The notes beneath the pieces are model-generated. The model worked only from the letters and a program-made list of their open reading frames with translations. It did no database searches and was not told the DNA's origin. DNA of 64,000 nucleotides, taken from contig JADJEU010000002.1 of the NCBI GenBank assembly GCA_016709005.1, forward strand, positions 372,001 through 436,000, read 5' to 3'. The DNA comes from Crocinitomicaceae bacterium. Its GTDB lineage: Bacteria > Bacteroidota > Bacteroidia > Flavobacteriales_D > Crocinitomicaceae. Shown piece after piece: positions 38,018-46,148 of the stretch (the first letter of the stretch is position 1; every line of letters begins with the position of its first letter). The translations under genes and the position numbers were made by a program.

Positions 38018-39036
38018 TAAAACATGCCTGCTTGATAGAAACCTAAATCTTTACCCAAATGTTTATATGCCTTTTCAGTAGCCTTTCTTCCACGAGATGT
38101 GCGCATTAAAAAGCCTTCTTTTATAAGATAAGGTTCGTAAACTTCTTCAAGTGTTCCGGCGTTTTCGCCAACTGCTGTTGCAATAGTAGTAAGGCCAACC
38201 GGACCACCATTAAATTTATCGATGATCACAGATAATATTTTATTATCCATTTCATCCAATCCGTATTGATCAACATTCAGTGCCTCAAGAGCAATATTAG
38301 CTATCTCTAAATCTATTTTTCCCGAGCCTTTCACTTGCGCAAAATCCCGCACTCTTCTTAGAAGTGCGTTTGCAATTCGCGGAGTTCCTCTGCTTCTGCG
38401 CGAGATTTCAATTGAAGCGTTATCTGAAATTCCAATATTCAAAATTCCTGCTGCACGCGTTACGATGTGAGACAAAACTTCTACATCATAATATTCCAAT
38501 CGGCTATTGATTCCAAAACGCGCCCGCAAAGGTGCAGTCAGCAAACCACTGCGTGTTGTTGCACCAATTAAAGTGAACGGATTCAAAGTAAGTTGGACTG
38601 TGCGTGCACTAGGACCCGAATCAATCATAATGTCAATGGTAAAGTCTTCCATTGCAGAATAAAGATATTCTTCAATGACCGGACTTAAACGATGAATTTC
38701 ATCTATGAATAATACATCACCGCGTTCAAGATTCGTTAGCAGACCAGCAAGATCTCCAGGTTTGTCCAAGACGGGTCCCGAAGTGATTTTGATTCCAACA
38801 CCGAGCTCATTTGCGATTATATTCGCAAGAGTCGTTTTCCCAAGTCCGGGAGGGCCATGCAACAAAACATGATCCAATGCTTCTTCTCTTCTGCGCGCAG
38901 CTTCAACGAAGATTGATAGATTGTCAATTACTTTTCCCTGACCGGCAAAATCTCCAAATTGTTTTGGACGAAGAACTTTATCGATCTCTTCTTCTTTCCC
39001 TAATGCTTCATCGTCTCTATAATCGAAAGATTCCAA
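38017..39036 (-). CDS. ruvB: Holliday junction DNA helicase RuvB
   Basis: RuvB is the AAA+ ATPase that drives branch migration with RuvA. The 339-residue length is normal. Visible motifs are LRPKQFGDFAGQ near residue 24, Walker A GPPGLGKTTLA (near 62-72), Walker B DEIHRLSP (near 115), sensor 1 GATTRSGLL and the arginine-finger segment LRARFGI. The C-terminal winged helix is KEGFLMRTSRGRKATEKAY. It is followed by queG in the same transcript. ruvA sits elsewhere, in the sprA run. Confidence 0.97.
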   Translation of the reverse strand: MESFDYRDDEALGKEEEIDKVLRPKQFGDFAGQGKVIDNLSIFVEAARRREEALDHVLLHGPPGLGKTTLANIIANELGVGIKITSGPVLDKPGDLAGLLTNLERGDVLFIDEIHRLSPVIEEYLYSAMEDFTIDIMIDSGPSARTVQLTLNPFTLIGATTRSGLLTAPLRARFGINSRLEYYDVEVLSHIVTRAAGILNIGISDNASIEISRRSRGTPRIANALLRRVRDFAQVKGSGKIDLEIANIALEALNVDQYGLDEMDNKILSVIIDKFNGGPVGLTTIATAVGENAGTLEEVYEPYLIKEGFLMRTSRGRKATEKAYKHLGKDLGFYQAGMF

Positions 39037-39057
39037 GTGCTTAATTTTATGTAAAGA

Positions 39058-39093
39058 TAAAAAAAACCCATCCGAAAAGTATCGAATGGGTTT
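39058..39093 (-). terminator. terminator of the respiratory operon (after ctaD)
   Basis: A 12-bp near-perfect inverted repeat (aaacccatccga at 39064-39075, tcgaatgggttt at 39082-39093) is followed, on the minus strand, by a run of T (A8 on plus). It is 21 bases past the ctaD stop and directly before ruvB. Confidence 0.85.
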
Positions 39094-39114
39094 ATCTAAA
39101 CTGCTTTAATATTT

Positions 39115-40905
39115 TTAGTGTTCTTCTTCGCCTGGCTTAACCGGCACTGTTTGAAGGCAGAAATCTTCATCCATACCTGGCTTCGAGTAATCGTAAGGCC
39201 ATCTGTGAACTTCAGGAATTTCTCCAGGCCAGTTACCGTGGATGTGTTCAACTGGAGTAGTCCACTCTAATGAATTTCCTTTCCAAGGGTTTTGAACTGC
39301 CACCTGACCACGACGAATACTATAGAAGAAATTGAAGATAAAGATTAGTTGAGTCAAGCCACCGATAATTGCAAAGACCGAGATTATCACATTCAAATCC
39401 ATTATCATACCAAATTGATTTGTATCGAATCCTTCATAGACACTGTAGTCATAATAACGTCTTGGTGCTCCACCAATTCCAACAAAATGCATCGGGAAGA
39501 AAACACCATACGCAGAAATAAATGTCAACCAGAAGTGAACCATACCAAGCTTAGAATTCATCATACGCCCATACATTTTCGGGAACCAGTGGTATACTCC
39601 GGCGAACATTCCGAAAATTGCAGAAAGACCCATTACTACGTGGAAGTGAGCAACTACGAAATAGGTGTCGTGGACTTGGATATCCAGAGCAGAATCTGCC
39701 AAAATAATACCGGTAATACCACCTGTTACAAATGATGACACCAAACCAATTGAGAATAACATTGCAGGAGTAAAACGAATGTTTCCTTTCCATAAAGTTG
39801 TCAAATAGTTAAATACTTTTACCGCAGACGGAATTGCAATCAAGAGTGTGGTGAATACAAACACACCGCCAAGGAAAGGGTTCATACCAGTAATAAACAT
39901 GTGGTGACCCCAAACGATGAATGATAAGAACGCAATTGCTAAAATAGATCCGATCATTGCACGATATCCGAAAATTGGTTTTCTAGAATTATTTGAAACA
40001 ATTTCAGAAGTCAAACCAAGCGCCGGCAAGAGCACGATATATACCTCAGGGTGCCCCAAGAACCAGAATAAGTGTTCGAATAAAATTGGAGAGCCTCCTG
40101 ACTGCTCAAGAATTTCTGTACCAACAATTGCATCATTTACATAGAAACTTGTTCCAAGCGTGCGATCCATAAGCATCAACACTACCGCCGACACCAAGAC
40201 CGGGAATGAGAGTACGCCAATAATCGCAGTAACAAAAAATGCCCAAATTGTTAAAGGCAATCTTGTCATTTTCATTCCTTTTGTGCGAAGATTTAAAACA
40301 GTCACAATATAGTTCAACGATCCAAGCAACGAAGAAGCAACAAAGATTGTCATCGACAATAACCACAAAGTCATACCAGCTCCTGAACCTTGTATAGTTT
40401 CTTCATAAACTGATAGTGGAGGGTAAATTGTCCAACCTGCAGAAGCCGGGCCAGTCTCGATGAACAATGAATACAACATCAACACGCTGGAAATAAAGAA
40501 CAACCAATACGAAATCATGTTCAGTAATCCGGAAGCCATATCTCTAGCACCTATCTGAAGTGGAATTAAGAGATTACTAAACGTTCCAGATAAACCACCT
40601 GTCAAGACAAAGAATACCATGATCGTACCGTGGATTGTTACCAGACCAAGATACATCCCCCGATGAAGAATTCCATTGGGTGCCCAAGTATCTCCCAGAA
40701 AAAACGAAAGAACACTGCTGCTTTCACCAGGCCATCCAATTTGAATTCTGAATAATACAGACAATAATACGGCTACGCATGCCATGAAAATTGCAGTCAC
40801 TAAAAACTGCTTTCCAATCATTTTATGATCCTGACTGAAAATATACTTCATGATAAAACTTTCCTTGTGATGATGTCCGTGATCAGTATGAGCTGTTGCT
40901 GACAT
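39115..40905 (-). CDS. ctaD: cytochrome c oxidase subunit I (aa3-type, A family)
   Basis: This is the heme-copper catalytic subunit that reduces oxygen and pumps protons. The 596 residues carry the expected twelve membrane helices and metal ligands: the heme a His (HGTIMVFF), the CuB/crosslink motif GHPEVY, the CuB pair HHMF, and the two heme-binding His in HDTYFVVAHFHVV. The Glu in GHPEV is the D-channel glutamate of type A1 oxidases. A His-rich N-terminus (HTDHGHHHKES) is noted. It is the last gene of the actA-F/ctaC/ctaD operon, 33 bases after ctaC. Subunits III and IV are not in the window. Confidence 0.97.
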   Translation of the reverse strand: MSATAHTDHGHHHKESFIMKYIFSQDHKMIGKQFLVTAIFMACVAVLLSVLFRIQIGWPGESSSVLSFFLGDTWAPNGILHRGMYLGLVTIHGTIMVFFVLTGGLSGTFSNLLIPLQIGARDMASGLLNMISYWLFFISSVLMLYSLFIETGPASAGWTIYPPLSVYEETIQGSGAGMTLWLLSMTIFVASSLLGSLNYIVTVLNLRTKGMKMTRLPLTIWAFFVTAIIGVLSFPVLVSAVVLMLMDRTLGTSFYVNDAIVGTEILEQSGGSPILFEHLFWFLGHPEVYIVLLPALGLTSEIVSNNSRKPIFGYRAMIGSILAIAFLSFIVWGHHMFITGMNPFLGGVFVFTTLLIAIPSAVKVFNYLTTLWKGNIRFTPAMLFSIGLVSSFVTGGITGIILADSALDIQVHDTYFVVAHFHVVMGLSAIFGMFAGVYHWFPKMYGRMMNSKLGMVHFWLTFISAYGVFFPMHFVGIGGAPRRYYDYSVYEGFDTNQFGMIMDLNVIISVFAIIGGLTQLIFIFNFFYSIRRGQVAVQNPWKGNSLEWTTPVEHIHGNWPGEIPEVHRWPYDYSKPGMDEDFCLQTVPVKPGEEEH

Positions 40906-40938
40906 AGTTATCTAAATTCTTTAAATTTTTAAACTTAA

Positions 40939-42135
40939 TTATTCCCCTGCTGGCACTTCATGTGCCACAACAAGATTTGTATTCCCTGCTTCTTTCCAAG
41001 CTATAAATTCTTCAGCTGTTCCGACAACCACACTCATCTTCATGTTAGAGTGCGATTCACCGCATATTTTATTACACATCAATATGAAATTGAATTCAGG
41101 ATTACCTGTTCTTTCTCTCATTTCAGATGTAGTATAAATAGGCTTAACTTTTAATTTTGTTCGTTGACCGGGAACACAGTTCATCTGCGCTCTGAAGTGA
41201 GGAAAATAAGCAGAGTGAATTACGTCACGTGATCTCAGGATGAACTGATACTCCTGATCTTTAATTAAGAAAAGTTCTTTAGCTGTATAATCATCAGCAG
41301 CAATAAGATCAGTCGAGTCTGTATACATTTCTTTCATGATAACAACGCGCTCTCTGATTCTCTCAAGTTTTTCAACCTTAGATCTCATTTTTTCAGAAGC
41401 AGCCTTTGAGAATGCTTTCTGATTTTTATCTTCAGCATCAATATCAGCATACATTCCATCTATTGTAAGATCAAGTTCCTTTAATCTCCACTCGATATTT
41501 GAAGTCGTGATAACACCTAATGGATTAGGATTCTCTGCAAAAGTTGTTACCAATTTATAATCAGAGTATCCAAGTTTATTGTCCTCACCAGAATAACGAG
41601 CGGTCCAACTGAACTGCTCTGCATACAACTCGACAACAACAGCATCGTCAGAAGCTTTGCCCGTAATTTTGTTCCAAGTCATCAACCCTAAAATAATAAT
41701 CACAGCTAAAGTGGCAGCCGGAACAACCGTCCAAATCATTTCAAGACGATTGTCATGCGGAAAAAAATAAGCTTTTCTGTCAGGATGGTATGCGTACTTA
41801 TAAGCAAAAATGAAAAGAATAGCGTTTGTCGCAAAGAAAACTGCAAATACAATAATCCAATTAATATTAAAGAGCCAGTCGATATCTCTACCCAACTCTG
41901 ACGCCGCTTCAGGTAACATTCCGTTACCATACTTAGCTAACATGTAGACTGCCGTTCCAAAAAACACTGCTAGAAAAAGGATCATCATGCCTGCATTCAG
42001 ATTATTTACGCGCAGATCAATATCTTCTTCTCGTCTGTTTCTGATCTTGGCTGTCAACTCGTAAACTCTCATCAATTGCGCCACAGCAATGGCAACAAGA
42101 ACGATTACAACCAAAACTATCAATTTCATTTCCAT
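40939..42135 (-). CDS. ctaC: cytochrome c oxidase subunit II with a charged helical insertion
   Basis: Subunit II holds the CuA centre that takes electrons from cytochrome c or, here, directly from the Act complex. The 398 residues have an N-terminal hydrophobic helix (about 5-20), further helices near 48-66 and 85-110, a third near 135-155, and a cupredoxin domain. CuA ligands are the His in DVIHSAYFPHF (about 300-312) and the CNKICGESHSNM motif (about 353-364). The usual CxExC Glu is replaced by Lys. From memory CNKIC is usual in Bacteroidetes. Between GVI and the AKELFLIK strand lies a charged, helix-prone stretch of about 70 residues (207-282), making the protein longer than usual. It sits 26 bases after actF. 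Confidence 0.93.
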   Translation of the reverse strand: MEMKLIVLVVIVLVAIAVAQLMRVYELTAKIRNRREEDIDLRVNNLNAGMMILFLAVFFGTAVYMLAKYGNGMLPEAASELGRDIDWLFNINWIIVFAVFFATNAILFIFAYKYAYHPDRKAYFFPHDNRLEMIWTVVPAATLAVIIILGLMTWNKITGKASDDAVVVELYAEQFSWTARYSGEDNKLGYSDYKLVTTFAENPNPLGVITTSNIEWRLKELDLTIDGMYADIDAEDKNQKAFSKAASEKMRSKVEKLERIRERVVIMKEMYTDSTDLIAADDYTAKELFLIKDQEYQFILRSRDVIHSAYFPHFRAQMNCVPGQRTKLKVKPIYTTSEMRERTGNPEFNFILMCNKICGESHSNMKMSVVVGTAEEFIAWKEAGNTNLVVAHEVPAGE

Positions 42136-42161
42136 GATAAATTCTTTTTAAGCTTCAATAA

Positions 42162-43379
42162 TTAGATATCGTGATGTTTACTTTCATCCAAGTAAGGGTG
42201 ATTCTTCGGCATAAGCGGAGCCTTAGTCAGTGTTCTTAATACTGCAAAGGTGAACAAGCCCGCAAACATTAAAAACAAGCCCACCTCAACGAATCCAATG
42301 CAACCAAACTCGCCCATTGTTCCAGGAGTTACAAGCATGTAAATATCCGTCCAATGTCCAAGTAAAATAATTACGCAGACTACCGATAGAATACCAACAT
42401 TACGTTTTGCTTCACGAGACATTAAAATAAGCATTGGAACGATGAAATTCACCATAAACATAGCCCAGTAGGTGAACTTATAATTCTCAATTCTAAAGTC
42501 AAAATAAATTACTTCTTCAGGAATGTTTGCATACCAATAAAGCATGAATTGAGAGAAGAATAAATAAGACCACAAGAAACTAGTTGCAAAAATCCATTTA
42601 CCGACATCGTGAATATGGCTATCGTTTACTTGTTGCAGGTATCCATGCTTTTTCAAATACAAAATTACTAACATGATTGTAGTCATTGAAGTACACCACA
42701 TTCCACCAAACACATACCATCCGTAAAGTGTAGAGAACCAATGTGCGTCAATTGACATTAACCAATGCCATGAAGAAGTTGAGCTGAAATAACCAAAAAG
42801 AACCAAGAAAAGCGCAGCTTTCACATAATTTTTATAGTGTAATTTCGTACCACCTTCAATATCTTCCTGAAGACTTCTTTTTCTGAAACCGGTATAGAAC
42901 AGGAAATAAACAAGAAAGTAAAGAATAGTAACTGCCCAGAAAAACCAATTAGTTAAAAAAGGCGCCTTGTTTGCAATAATTTTATCATGAGCCACAACAT
43001 CCGGATCCATCCAAGAATAGATGTGACCAACATGATGTCCGTGAACTTCAGTGTAACCACCTTTCATAAAAGTGAGGATTGCAAATACCGCAATGAGGAT
43101 ACCAATGCCATATACAACGTAAGAAGCTACAGCTTCGACTACTCTTTTAATTGCAACTGACCAACCTGTTTCGGTTGCATATTGTAATGCAAGGAAAAAT
43201 AAAGCTCCTAACGCAATTGCAAAAAAGAAAAAGCCGTCAATTAGCAGATTCGAAAAAATCCGTGTTTTAAATTGCTCATCACCACTGTGAACTACAATTC
43301 CGATAATCAGCGACACCAGTCCAATTGCAATCGCACCGAATATCGTTTTTTTCGCTTTGGATGAAATTTGAAATTCCAT
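42162..43379 (-). CDS. actF: Alternative Complex III subunit ActF (quinol:cytochrome c oxidoreductase, NrfD-like)
   Basis: ActF is the second NrfD-like integral-membrane subunit of Alternative Complex III, which oxidises menaquinol and passes electrons to the oxidase. The 405 residues form about ten membrane helices, with a His-containing loop between the third and fourth (GGYTEVHGHHVGHIYSWMDPD). It is assigned to ActF rather than ActC from its position after ActE and its weaker similarity to NrfD. It is encoded between actE (29 bases) and ctaC (26 bases). Confidence 0.92.
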   Translation of the reverse strand: MEFQISSKAKKTIFGAIAIGLVSLIIGIVVHSGDEQFKTRIFSNLLIDGFFFFAIALGALFFLALQYATETGWSVAIKRVVEAVASYVVYGIGILIAVFAILTFMKGGYTEVHGHHVGHIYSWMDPDVVAHDKIIANKAPFLTNWFFWAVTILYFLVYFLFYTGFRKRSLQEDIEGGTKLHYKNYVKAALFLVLFGYFSSTSSWHWLMSIDAHWFSTLYGWYVFGGMWCTSMTTIMLVILYLKKHGYLQQVNDSHIHDVGKWIFATSFLWSYLFFSQFMLYWYANIPEEVIYFDFRIENYKFTYWAMFMVNFIVPMLILMSREAKRNVGILSVVCVIILLGHWTDIYMLVTPGTMGEFGCIGFVEVGLFLMFAGLFTFAVLRTLTKAPLMPKNHPYLDESKHHDI

Positions 43380-43408
43380 GTATTCTTCTTTTTCTTAATT
43401 AATATTTC

Positions 43409-44140
43409 TTATTCACCAAGTGCTGCCGGTGCATCTACCACCGGAACCACCGTTGTTGCAGTTGAGTCAGATACTACGTCACCTTGTTGTTTTCCTTGAA
43501 GGAATTCAACATAATGAACCACTTTCCAACGTTCTTCTTTGTTCAATTGAGAGGCATGAGAGCCCATCATACCTTTACCGTAGGTTACCGAGTAGAATAT
43601 TGTTCCAGCTGGCAGATTTTTTAAAGCACCATCATACGCTGGAGGTGGTGGAAATTTTCCTAGACTATTTACTACTACTGGTCCTTGACCGTCACCCTTT
43701 TCACCATGACAGTGGAGACAAAAAAGACCATAAATAGCTTTACCTTCTTTTAATACTTCCTCAGAAAAAGGAATTGGATTTTTGTCCAGAGCAGAGTTGG
43801 CATAACCTACGGAGTCTTGTCGCTGACCATAAAGTCCGTGAGTTTTATCAGAACCAATTGGCGCTCCATGAAGATAAGGCATCATGATTGAAACATCACC
43901 AGTTCCATAGTAAGGAATAGTTCCGTTAGGTGGAGTCAAAGAAACCTTGTCACCAACCAGTTCTGGTCTGAATAAACCACGAACTTCTGCATAATCCACA
44001 TAGGCTTCAACCGAAGGAGAGCGATACATGTCAGGCATGTATTCAAGTCCTGGAGAGTTAGGATCACCTCCACATGATGCCATTATTCCTGAAAGGAGAA
44101 CAAGAGCGCCAGCATTTAATTTCATTGTGTTCAATTTCAT
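43409..44140 (-). CDS. actE: Alternative Complex III subunit ActE (monoheme cytochrome c lipoprotein)
   Basis: ActE is a c-type cytochrome of Alternative Complex III. The 243-residue protein has a lipoprotein signal (LVLLSGIMASCGGD) and one heme motif, CLHCH (near residues 136-140, in YGLFCLHCHGEKGDG). A probable axial Met lies in TYGKGMMGSHA near 187. Two in-frame starts five codons apart (MKLNT, MKLNA) both precede the signal peptide and cannot be told apart. It follows actD by 12 bases. Confidence 0.93.
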   Translation of the reverse strand: MKLNTMKLNAGALVLLSGIMASCGGDPNSPGLEYMPDMYRSPSVEAYVDYAEVRGLFRPELVGDKVSLTPPNGTIPYYGTGDVSIMMPYLHGAPIGSDKTHGLYGQRQDSVGYANSALDKNPIPFSEEVLKEGKAIYGLFCLHCHGEKGDGQGPVVVNSLGKFPPPPAYDGALKNLPAGTIFYSVTYGKGMMGSHASQLNKEERWKVVHYVEFLQGKQQGDVVSDSTATTVVPVVDAPAALGE

Positions 44141-44152
44141 AATTGCAACGAG

Positions 44153-44695
44153 TTATTTAATAACCACGTAATCTTTTTCTTCTATTTCAATAACACCAGT
44201 TTCCTTAATCTTTGCATGGATTTCAGAAGCAGCCATGTGATTCTCAGACATTCTTATTTCCATGACAAAACGATCATCCGTTGTTCTTGGATAAGGATTG
44301 TCCGCCGGCATACCAGGTAAGGTTTTATTGCGCAACAAATAAATGATTGCCATTCCATGCGCAGCAAACAATACCGTAAACTCAAATGCAATAGGCACAA
44401 ATGCAGGAAAATTCTCCATCAAACTAAAATTTGGTTTACCACCGATATTTATTGGCCACTCATCTATCATGAGTAATTTAAAACCAAAAACAGCAAGCAG
44501 CAAGCCTGTCAAGCCCAGCATAAAAGCAACGATTCCAAGACGTGTGTGTTTTACCCCAATAATCGGATCGATACCATGCACTGGAAAAGGTGAGAAAACA
44601 TCTGATATATGAACACCTCCAGAAACCAATTTTTTGGCCCCTGTTTTTAAGGTTTCATCATCATCATACATTGCGTATATAACTCTTTCTGCCAT
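44153..44695 (-). CDS. actD: Alternative Complex III subunit ActD (DUF3341)
   Basis: ActD is the two-helix membrane subunit of Alternative Complex III (DUF3341). The 180 residues begin with a soluble alpha/beta part (VIYAMYDDDETLKTGAKKL). Two membrane helices (about 53-73 and 97-120) follow, flanking the conserved INIGGKPNFS loop, and then a soluble tail (NPYPRTTDDRFVMEI). No cofactor is expected. It starts 26 bases after actC. Confidence 0.94.
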   Translation of the reverse strand: MAERVIYAMYDDDETLKTGAKKLVSGGVHISDVFSPFPVHGIDPIIGVKHTRLGIVAFMLGLTGLLLAVFGFKLLMIDEWPINIGGKPNFSLMENFPAFVPIAFEFTVLFAAHGMAIIYLLRNKTLPGMPADNPYPRTTDDRFVMEIRMSENHMAASEIHAKIKETGVIEIEEKDYVVIK

Positions 44696-44721
44696 TCTTC
44701 AAGTTATTAAATTCGTTATTA

Positions 44722-46116
44722 TTAATGATGATCGTTATGTCCCGGAGCTGTTCCGTTTTTGTAACTCTCACCTGAAATTTTCAAAATTGTTTTCACCTCA
44801 CTGATAGCAAGTACAGGGAAGTATCTTGCAAACAATAGATAGAATGAGAAGAATAATCCTAATGTACCAATGAAGATTCCAATGTCAACCCATGTTGGAT
44901 AGAACATACTCCATGCTGATGGAAGGTAATCTCTGTGGATTGAGGTAACAATGATAACGAAACGTTCAAACCACATACCAATATTTACAACAATCGAAAT
45001 AAAGAAAGTGAACAATAAACTTCTTCTTAGTTTTCTGATCCACATAAGTTGTGGAGAAATCACGTTGCAAGTCATCATTGACCAATAAGCCCACCAATAA
45101 GGACCAGTTGCACGGTTAATGAATGCATAAGATTCATATTCAACACCTGAATACCATGAAATAAATAACTCCGTCAAATAAGCCACTCCAACAATTGAAC
45201 CAGTAACCATGATTACAATGTTCATATATTCAACGTGTCTTGTGTGAATGTAAGCCTCCAGTTTCATTCCTTTTCTAAGAATCAACAAGAGTGTTTGCAC
45301 CATTGCAAATCCAGAGAACACCGCCCCAGCCACAAAGTATGGAGGGAAGATGGTGGTGTGCCAGCCAGGAATTACAGAGGTAGCAAAGTCAAAAGATACA
45401 ATCGAGTGAACCGAGAATACAAGTGGTGTAGCAAGTCCAGCTAATACAAGTGAGACGATTTCAAATCTGTTCCAATGTTTTGCTCTACCGGACCATCCAA
45501 ACGAAAGAAGTGAATATGCCTTTTTAGCAACCGGACTTTTTGCTCTGTCACGGATCGTTGCAAAATCAGGAATCAAACCAATATACCAGAAAACCAGAGA
45601 TACTGACAAGTAGGTTGAGATTGCGAATACGTCCCAAAGGAGCGGAGAGTTAAAGTTTACCCAAAGTGATCCAAACTGATTTGGAATCGGCATTACCCAG
45701 TATCCAACCCAAAGACGACCCATGTGGATTAGCGGGAATAAACCAGCCATAAAAACCGCAAAGATTGTCATTGCCTCTGCAGAGCGGTTGATCGCCATTC
45801 TCCAACGTTGTCTGAAGAGCAAGAGTACTGCGGAAATCAAAGTACCGGCGTGACCGATACCAACCCACCAAACGAAGTTAGTGATATCCCAAGCCCATTC
45901 AACTGTCTTGTTTAATCCCCAGGTTCCGATACCAGTTCCCAAAAGGTAAACAATACAACCAACTCCGTAAAGTCCAACCAGCATTGCAATTCCGAGCATG
46001 ATATACCATGCTTTTGGCGCTTTGCCTTCAATAGATCTACAAACGTCCTCAGTGATATCGTGATACGTCTTGTGACCTAAAATTAGCGGTTCTCTTATTG
46101 CAGATTCTTTATGCAT
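44722..46116 (-). CDS. actC: Alternative Complex III subunit ActC (NrfD/PsrC-like quinol-binding subunit)
   Basis: ActC is the main NrfD/PsrC-like subunit, which binds menaquinol next to ActB's iron-sulfur clusters. The 464 residues form ten membrane helices. Typical motifs are WWVGIGHAGTLISAVLLL (about 90-107), MGRLWVGYW and SFDFATSVIPGWHTTIFPPY (about 245-264), the segment that lines the quinol site in the structurally known complex. It is 32 bases after actB and directly upstream of actD. Confidence 0.95.
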   Translation of the reverse strand: MHKESAIREPLILGHKTYHDITEDVCRSIEGKAPKAWYIMLGIAMLVGLYGVGCIVYLLGTGIGTWGLNKTVEWAWDITNFVWWVGIGHAGTLISAVLLLFRQRWRMAINRSAEAMTIFAVFMAGLFPLIHMGRLWVGYWVMPIPNQFGSLWVNFNSPLLWDVFAISTYLSVSLVFWYIGLIPDFATIRDRAKSPVAKKAYSLLSFGWSGRAKHWNRFEIVSLVLAGLATPLVFSVHSIVSFDFATSVIPGWHTTIFPPYFVAGAVFSGFAMVQTLLLILRKGMKLEAYIHTRHVEYMNIVIMVTGSIVGVAYLTELFISWYSGVEYESYAFINRATGPYWWAYWSMMTCNVISPQLMWIRKLRRSLLFTFFISIVVNIGMWFERFVIIVTSIHRDYLPSAWSMFYPTWVDIGIFIGTLGLFFSFYLLFARYFPVLAISEVKTILKISGESYKNGTAPGHNDHH

Positions 46117-46148
46117 TCTTGCTCTTTTTTAGTTAATCTGAATATTTA

